From Sphingomonas lacusdianchii (GTDB lineage: Bacteria; Pseudomonadota; Alphaproteobacteria; Sphingomonadales; Sphingomonadaceae): a DNA stretch of 64,000 nucleotides. Below, in pieces: positions 59,514 through 64,000 of this stretch (position 1 is the first letter of the stretch; each line of letters begins with the position of its first letter). The DNA is taken from contig NZ_JAKRET010000006.1 of NCBI RefSeq assembly GCF_022664395.1, positions 62,001-126,000 of the forward strand, written 5' to 3'. The notes under the pieces are model-generated. The model was not told the origin of the DNA. It worked only from the letters and a program-made list of their open reading frames with translations, and ran no database searches. Position numbers and translations under genes: made by a program.

Positions 59514-60062
59514 CTAGGGTGTCCGGTTGCGCCGCAAAATAAGGTAGAGCGCACCCCCGCCCCCATGACGCGGATGCGCGCCGCGAATGGAGGCAATGCG
59601 GTCGACATGCCGTCCTGCAGCGATCCAGTCGCCGATCGCCGCGCGGATCGCCCCGCGCGCATGGGGACGTTCGGATTCGGGGCGCGGCGGTCGACCCGTC
59701 ACCACCAGCAGCACGCGGTCGCCGCGCGCGATCGCCCGCCCCAGTTCCTGGTCGAGCCGGGCATGGGCGGTCGCCAGCGTATGACCATGTAGATCGATGG
59801 TCGCATCGGGGCTGACCAGCCCACGCGCCAGCCTGCGGTCCCATCCGGCGTCGAGCGTCTCACCCGGCGTCCGGGCGGCGCGGGCGGGCTTGGCGGGCGG
59901 CGCCGCGACGGGGCGCACCGGCTTCGGCTTGGGCGCACCATGCGGTTCGAGCGGCGCCGTGGCAGCGACCGGTCGCGCGCCGTGCAGCGGCTTCACCGCC
60001 GCGACGACCCGCGCCCACAGCGCCGCCTCGGCCGGATCAAGACGTCGGCCGGCCACTCGCAA
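59514..60062 (-). CDS. Smr/MutS2 domain endonuclease-like protein
   Basis: The 182-residue protein has a Pro/Ala-rich linker (about 45-70) and the Smr domain (about 85-180): ATIDLHGHTLATAHARLDQE, DRVLLVVTGRPPRP and ending GGGGALYLILRRN. The LHG and TGRG-like (here TGRP) motifs are the Smr hallmarks; the second is altered. Such proteins nick DNA or cleave RNA; in alphaproteobacteria they commonly sit next to mltA. It overlaps the mltA stop region by 26 bases. Confidence 0.92.
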   Translation of the reverse strand: MRVAGRRLDPAEAALWARVVAAVKPLHGARPVAATAPLEPHGAPKPKPVRPVAAPPAKPARAARTPGETLDAGWDRRLARGLVSPDATIDLHGHTLATAHARLDQELGRAIARGDRVLLVVTGRPPRPESERPHARGAIRAAIGDWIAAGRHVDRIASIRGAHPRHGGGGALYLILRRNRTP

Positions 60063-61314
60063 TCCGTGCGACAGTCCCGATCGGCAGCAACAGCCACGCC
60101 GTGCCGCGCGCGCTCATGCCGCCCGCGATCGCCCGCGCCTCGTCGCCCGCACCCCAGAAGGTGTCGAAACGATTGGTGCCCTTGATCGCGCCGCCGGTAT
60201 CCTGCGCGACCCACAGCCCCGACGCATCGGTACGGTCCATCGACAGGAACACCGGCGCGCCCAGCGGCACGAACCGGACATCGGCGGCGACGCTGGCATT
60301 GCCGGTCACCGGCAGCCCCATCGCGCCCAGCGGCCCCGGGCCGGTCAGCTCGCGAAAGAACACGAAGCTCTTATTCTCGCGCATCACCACACGGCCCTGT
60401 TCGGGATTGGCGCGCAGCCACGCCATCAGCCCCTGCATCGACGCCTGATCGGGGCCGATCAGCCCGCGGTCGCGCATCAGCTTGCCGATGCCGGTATAGT
60501 CGCGACCATTCTGCCCGGCATAGCCGATGCGCATCACACCACCATCGGGCAGCCGCAGCCGCCCCGATCCCTGTACCTGCAGGAAGAACATCTCGACCGG
60601 ATCGGCCGCCCACGCGATTTCGAGGCCACGCCCGGCCAGCGCGCCTTCCTCAATCGCGGTCCGGTCGTAATAGGGCACGAACTTCGCGCCATCGACGCGG
60701 CCTCGGATCCGCTTGCCCTTGAGGTCGGTCGAGAACAGCCCGAGATCGGCCTCGACCAGATCGCCCGGCACGCCATAGATCGGCGTTGCATAGCCCGGCT
60801 GCCGGGTGCGCGATCCATGGATTTCGGGTTCGTAATAGCCGGTCGCGAACGCCTTCCCGTCACCGACCTGCGCGGTTTCGAACCATTGCGTGAAGAAACT
60901 GCGCGCCTGCCCCGCGCCGACGCCGCGCGCGGCATCGCACGCCGCCTGCCAGTCGGCCCCTTGCGTCAGCCCGGTCGGATCGGTCCGCCGCACCAGCGAC
61001 GGACAGGAAATGCGAAACGCCGCCAGCGCCCGTGCGGCGGACTCCTCGGTCAGCGGCAGCGCGGCGACCGGCGGCCCGGCGACGACACCCGCCGTCAACG
61101 CGGTCGTCGCACCATCGACGGCAACGCCCCCGGTGATCGGCGGCAACGGCACCGCCCCGGTCGGCTGCCGCACCGCCACCGATTGCTGCGCCGGCGGCTG
61201 CGTCCGCACCGGTGGGCGTGAGGACGTCGCCGTCTCCACGCCCCGCGGCACGATCGCATTCGAACAGCCAGCCAGCAGCAACGCGGCGAGCGCCGCCAAT
61301 CCCCCCTTGCGCAT
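60037..61314 (-). CDS. mltA: Membrane-bound lytic murein transglycosylase A
   Basis: MltA cleaves the glycan strands of peptidoglycan. The 425-residue protein begins with a lipobox (MRKGGLAALAALLLAGC). It has the MltA domain: FFTQWFETAQVG, ATGYYEPEIHGSRTR, VPYYDRTAIEEGALAGRGLE, EMFFLQVQGSGRLRLPDGG. The C-terminal 3D domain has DRTDASGLWVAQDTGGAIKG and FDTFWGAGDEA, where the catalytic Asp is in AQDTGGAIKG. A Pro/Thr-rich linker of about 60 residues follows the lipobox. It is complete and is co-transcribed with smr and the Tim44-like gene. Confidence 0.96.
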   Translation of the reverse strand: MRKGGLAALAALLLAGCSNAIVPRGVETATSSRPPVRTQPPAQQSVAVRQPTGAVPLPPITGGVAVDGATTALTAGVVAGPPVAALPLTEESAARALAAFRISCPSLVRRTDPTGLTQGADWQAACDAARGVGAGQARSFFTQWFETAQVGDGKAFATGYYEPEIHGSRTRQPGYATPIYGVPGDLVEADLGLFSTDLKGKRIRGRVDGAKFVPYYDRTAIEEGALAGRGLEIAWAADPVEMFFLQVQGSGRLRLPDGGVMRIGYAGQNGRDYTGIGKLMRDRGLIGPDQASMQGLMAWLRANPEQGRVVMRENKSFVFFRELTGPGPLGAMGLPVTGNASVAADVRFVPLGAPVFLSMDRTDASGLWVAQDTGGAIKGTNRFDTFWGAGDEARAIAGGMSARGTAWLLLPIGTVARIASGRPTS

Positions 61315-61319
61315 CGACG

Positions 61320-61964
61320 TCAGGCTTCGTCGGTATCGGCAAGCTTCCAGTTCGGGTCGTTGCTCTTGAGCACCCGCAGGAACGTCCAGACGTCATGCGT
61401 CTCGACCGCGTCGGACATCGACCCGGCAACGATATTGCCCTCGGCATCGCGGGTGATCGCGGCGATATCGGCATCGAAGCGCACCGACACGCGCGCCACG
61501 CCGCCCTCGACCGACGCCTCGGTCACCACCGCGCGTTCGATCGACACCAGCCGGTTGTCGAGCACATGGCCCGCCGCGTTGCGATCGGCGATCGCCTGCG
61601 TAAAGGCCTCGCGCACGTCACGCTCGGTCAGCCATTCCAGCGTCGCCTCGTCGCCCTTCCAAAAGGCTTCGAGGATCATGCGATAGGCCGACTTCGCCCC
61701 GTCGATGAACTGCGCGACGTCGAACGACGGATCGGCGGCGATCAGCGCGCGCAGGCCGTTTTCGGCGCCGCTCTCGACATGACGCGGCCCCAGCACGCGC
61801 GCTTCGGGCGTCACCTCGATCGGGCGCGCGACCGGCGGCGTCGCGATCCGCTCGTCCGCGGTCCGCGGCAAGGGTTCGTGACCGGTCCGCTTCCCCAGCA
61901 CGGCATAGAGCCGCATCGCCAGAAACGCCGCGACCATTGCGAGCAGGACGACAAAAACCACCAT
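61320..61964 (-). CDS. Tim44/TimA-like domain protein
   Basis: The 214-residue protein has one N-terminal membrane helix (MVVFVVLLAMVAAFLAMRLY). A Tim44-like domain follows (about 75-214) with FDVAQFIDGAKSAYRMILEA, FWKGDEATLEWLTERDVREA and VWTFLRVLKSNDPNWKLADT. The family is conserved in alphaproteobacteria beside mltA and is related to mitochondrial Tim44. The role in bacteria is unclear. Start 61964 is chosen because of GGAAG upstream. It is divergent from secB with about 180 bases between. Confidence 0.9.
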   Translation of the reverse strand: MVVFVVLLAMVAAFLAMRLYAVLGKRTGHEPLPRTADERIATPPVARPIEVTPEARVLGPRHVESGAENGLRALIAADPSFDVAQFIDGAKSAYRMILEAFWKGDEATLEWLTERDVREAFTQAIADRNAAGHVLDNRLVSIERAVVTEASVEGGVARVSVRFDADIAAITRDAEGNIVAGSMSDAVETHDVWTFLRVLKSNDPNWKLADTDEA

Positions 61965-62143
61965 GCCTTCACTTCCTTCCATCGATCGGACATAGGACCG
62001 AACGAGCGCGGATACAAACGGCGTGACGGCCATAAGTTCGCCTGAGTGGTCGACCCGTTGAATCACGGTCGGGCCGCTGCTAGTCCGCGCCATCTTAACG
62101 CGGGAAGCGCCAAAGCTATCCGCCCGAGCCGACAGGGATCGAC

Positions 62144-62644
62144 ATGGACGAACAGAACGCCGCAGGCGGCATCGACGCCTTTGCCAACGGGGACGACAGC
62201 CAGCCGTCGGTCAACGTCATCACGCAGTACGTCAAGGATCTCTCGTTCGAGAATCCCAGTGCTCCGGGCGTCTATCAGATCGCCGGCCAGCCCAAGCTCG
62301 ACGTGCAGTTCAACATCGGCGCCAGCCAGGTCGGCGACGATGTCCATGAAGTGGTGCTCAAGATCGAGGCGCGTGCCGAGGTCGAGGATCAGGTCATGTA
62401 TCTGGTCGACCTGTCGTTCGCCGGCCTGTTCGGCCTGCGCAACATCCCGGCCGAGCATCTTCAGCCCTTCCTGCTGGGCGAAGCGCCGCGCATCCTGTTC
62501 CCCTTCGCCCGCCGGGTGCTGGCCGATGCGGTGCGCGACGGCGGCTTCCCGCCGCTACTGCTCGAACCGATCGACTTCGCGCAGCTCTATCTGTCGCAGG
62601 CCGAGCAGCAGGGCGCGCTGGGCGAAGTCGCCGGCCACGCCTGA
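62144..62644 (+). CDS. secB: Protein-export chaperone SecB
   Basis: SecB keeps preproteins unfolded for SecA. The 166 residues show VITQYVKDLSFENPSAP (strand 1), VQFNIGASQVGDDVHEVVLK, YLVDLSFAGLFGLRNIPAEH, ILFPFARRVLADAVRDGGFP and the C-terminal PIDFAQLYLSQ. Normal length for alphaproteobacteria. Divergent from the Tim44-like gene, the usual order in this class. Confidence 0.97.
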   Translation: MDEQNAAGGIDAFANGDDSQPSVNVITQYVKDLSFENPSAPGVYQIAGQPKLDVQFNIGASQVGDDVHEVVLKIEARAEVEDQVMYLVDLSFAGLFGLRNIPAEHLQPFLLGEAPRILFPFARRVLADAVRDGGFPPLLLEPIDFAQLYLSQAEQQGALGEVAGHA

Positions 62645-62740
62645 TCGTTTCCGGGCGGCGGGCGCAGACGTCGGTCCGATCGACAATCGAGGACGCCGAC
62701 TGCCATGCAGCTGGGTGACACGCAGTTCCTGCCACTCCGA

Positions 62741-62763
62741 CCTCCGCGCAGGCGGGGGTCCAG
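62741..62763. repeat. Single REP-like half unit
   Basis: One arm-like CTCCGCGCAGGCGGGGGTCC unit lies 87 bases before the paired copy C, without its own partner. Confidence 0.6.
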
Positions 62764-62849
62764 GGTGACAAATGTCGGCCTGTCGTTGCCCCGTCCCGCC
62801 GCCCGTTCGAGACCGCTGCGAACGTCGCGAACGCAGCCAACTCCTCGCC

Positions 62850-62939
62850 GTACCCCGGCGAAGGCCAGGGTCCAGTTGGGGGGCGTCAGTGATATGCGGA
62901 TAAGCCTTTCTGACTGGACCCCGGCCTTCGCCGGGGTAC
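62850..62939. repeat. REP-like inverted repeat, copy C
   Basis: Arms 62850-62875 and 62914-62939 face each other across a 38-base spacer. Their cores read CCCCGGCGAAGGCC(A/G)GGG rather than CCCCCGCGCAGGCGGGGG, so this is a second sequence type with the same outer GTACC and GTCCAG ends. The flank GCAAAGGTCTT at 62955-62965 matches copies A and B. Confidence 0.83.
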
Positions 62940-63009
62940 GGATCGGCGACTGCCGCAAAGGTCTTGCCTGCCAATGCGCACGGCCGGCGGTTCGATCGGC
63001 CCTGAACCC

Positions 63010-64000
63010 ATGAAACTGGCGAAATCGCTGGGGTCGGTCGGCGGCCTGACGCTGGTCAGCCGCGTGCTGGCGCTGGGCCGCGACTCGTTGCAGGCGACGT
63101 TCGTAGGCGCGGGCTTCGCGTCGGACGCGTTCCTCGTCGCGTTCCGCCTGCCCAACATGTTCCGCGCGCTGTTCGCCGAAGGCGCGTTCAACGCCGCCTT
63201 CGTGCCGCTGTTCAACAAGAAGGTGGCCGAGGGCGACGCAGCGGTGGAGGGTCATGGGCTGCCCGCCGGCATCGCCTTTGCGCAGGCGGTGCTGTCGGTA
63301 TTGTTGCCGGTACTGGTCGCTGCGACGATCGTCATGCTGATCGGCGCATGGCCGCTGACGTACCTGCTGTCGGGCGGGTTCAACGACCCGACGCCTGCGC
63401 AATTCGCCTATGCGGTCACGCTGTCGCGGATCACCATTCCCTATCTGCTGCTGATCTCGATCGTGTCGCTATTGGGCGCGATCCTCAATTCGCTCGACAA
63501 ATTCTGGGTCAATGCCGCGGCACCCATCCTGCTGAACGTCGCCATGGTCGCCGGCCTGCTCTTCTTCCACGGTCCTGATCCCTATGCGACCGCACGGGTA
63601 CAGGCATGGGCGGTCACTGTCGGCGGCGCGTTGCAGCTCGGCTGGGTCATGTTCGCCTGTCGACGGGCGGGCGTATCGCTCCGCCCGCAGCGCCCGCGCC
63701 TGACCTCCGACGTGCGCGAGATGCTGCGCCTCATCGTCCCCGCCGCGATCGGCGCGGGCGCGATGCAGATCAATCTGCTGATCTCGACCGCGCTGTCGGG
63801 GCGGCTGCTCGATCAGGGGTCGATCTCCTACATCTATTATGCCGACCGGCTGAACCAGTTGCCGCTGGGGCTGATCGGCATCGGTCTCGGCACCATCCTG
63901 CTCCCCACCATCTCCCGCCAGCTTGCGCGGAAAGAGGATGCGGCGGCGATGGATACCCAGAATCGCGGCATCGAACTGGCGCTGCTGCTGACGCTGCCGG
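63010..64000 (+). CDS. murJ: Lipid II flippase MurJ, N-terminal part (runs off the right edge)
   Basis: MurJ moves lipid II across the inner membrane. The visible 330 residues begin MKLAKSLGSVGGLTLVSRVL and contain GFASDAFLVAFRLPNMFRAL (FRxPN motif), FAEGAFNAAFVPLFNKKVAE, RITIPYLLLISIVSLLGAIL and YIYYADRLNQLPLGLIGIGL, all diagnostic. At least eight hydrophobic helices are seen. The rest (usually about 515 residues in total) is outside. Gene order secB-murJ is common in sphingomonads. The REP-containing gap lies between the two. Confidence 0.96.
   Translation, partial: MKLAKSLGSVGGLTLVSRVLALGRDSLQATFVGAGFASDAFLVAFRLPNMFRALFAEGAFNAAFVPLFNKKVAEGDAAVEGHGLPAGIAFAQAVLSVLLPVLVAATIVMLIGAWPLTYLLSGGFNDPTPAQFAYAVTLSRITIPYLLLISIVSLLGAILNSLDKFWVNAAAPILLNVAMVAGLLFFHGPDPYATARVQAWAVTVGGALQLGWVMFACRRAGVSLRPQRPRLTSDVREMLRLIVPAAIGAGAMQINLLISTALSGRLLDQGSISYIYYADRLNQLPLGLIGIGLGTILLPTISRQLARKEDAAAMDTQNRGIELALLLTLP

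Noticed and set aside
1-64000. tRNA or rRNA genes
   Set aside because: No cloverleaf-like sequence with a GGTTCGAATCC arm and no rRNA-like stretch was noticed; reading by eye could still miss one.

Overview
The window is a GC-rich chromosomal segment of an alphaproteobacterium, most probably Sphingomonas or a close relative. The grounds are the gene families and gene order (smr-mltA-Tim44-like-secB-murJ at the right end, DUF2093 beside xseA, CorC beside an OmpA lipoprotein), the codon bias, and a polysaccharide locus next to a type I secretion system, as known from sphingan producers. This is an inference from recognised families; no database search was possible.

Layout. 1-15.6 kb is mostly housekeeping: acnA (partial), a small HTH protein and a nucleosidase, a lactonase, sodC, an M23 peptidase, DUF2093, xseA, purD, a membrane-tethered HhH protein, a CorC/HlyC transporter, an OmpA lipoprotein, tadA, rpmB, a phytase-like esterase and dapE. 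15.8-19.6 kb holds a UDP-glucuronate-epimerase-like gene and a murB-murA pair that looks like a divergent second copy. 19.6-24.7 kb encodes a complete type I secretion system (ABC protein, HlyD adaptor, TolC-type outer membrane protein). 25.3-27.1 kb holds a two-gene phage/GTA-type spike module. 27.5-38.3 kb carries large proteins without Sec signals that look like substrates of the secretion system: a VCBS/cadherin-like protein, a Calx-beta/nuclease/RTX protein, a stand-alone repeat protein and an M10 serralysin.

38.4-57.7 kb is a Wzx/Wzy-type exopolysaccharide cluster: polymerase-like membrane protein, PilZ protein, acyltransferase, priming sugar transferase, GT4, GH5 lipoprotein, flippase, Wza-type export protein, outer-membrane beta-barrel, GumK-like glucuronosyltransferase, AAA ATPase, Wzz/GumC co-polymerase, Wzc-like partner without a Walker A, GT2, an RTX-tailed GH5 and a WecG/TagA transferase. 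A J-domain protein and a second stand-alone repeat protein follow. 59.5-64 kb returns to core genes: smr, mltA, a Tim44-like gene, secB and murJ (partial).

How it fits together. The cluster could build and export a glucuronate-containing polysaccharide. The adjacent type I system could export a nuclease, a protease, a glycanase and structural proteins into the same extracellular matrix. The least familiar element is a C-terminal module of about 90-110 residues with EF-hand-like DxNxDG loops and a Y-Y-x-Y end. It occurs in nine copies in five proteins of the window, and two of those proteins (34391-35197 and 58336-59121) consist of almost nothing else. Intergenic space also carries several REP-like inverted repeats.
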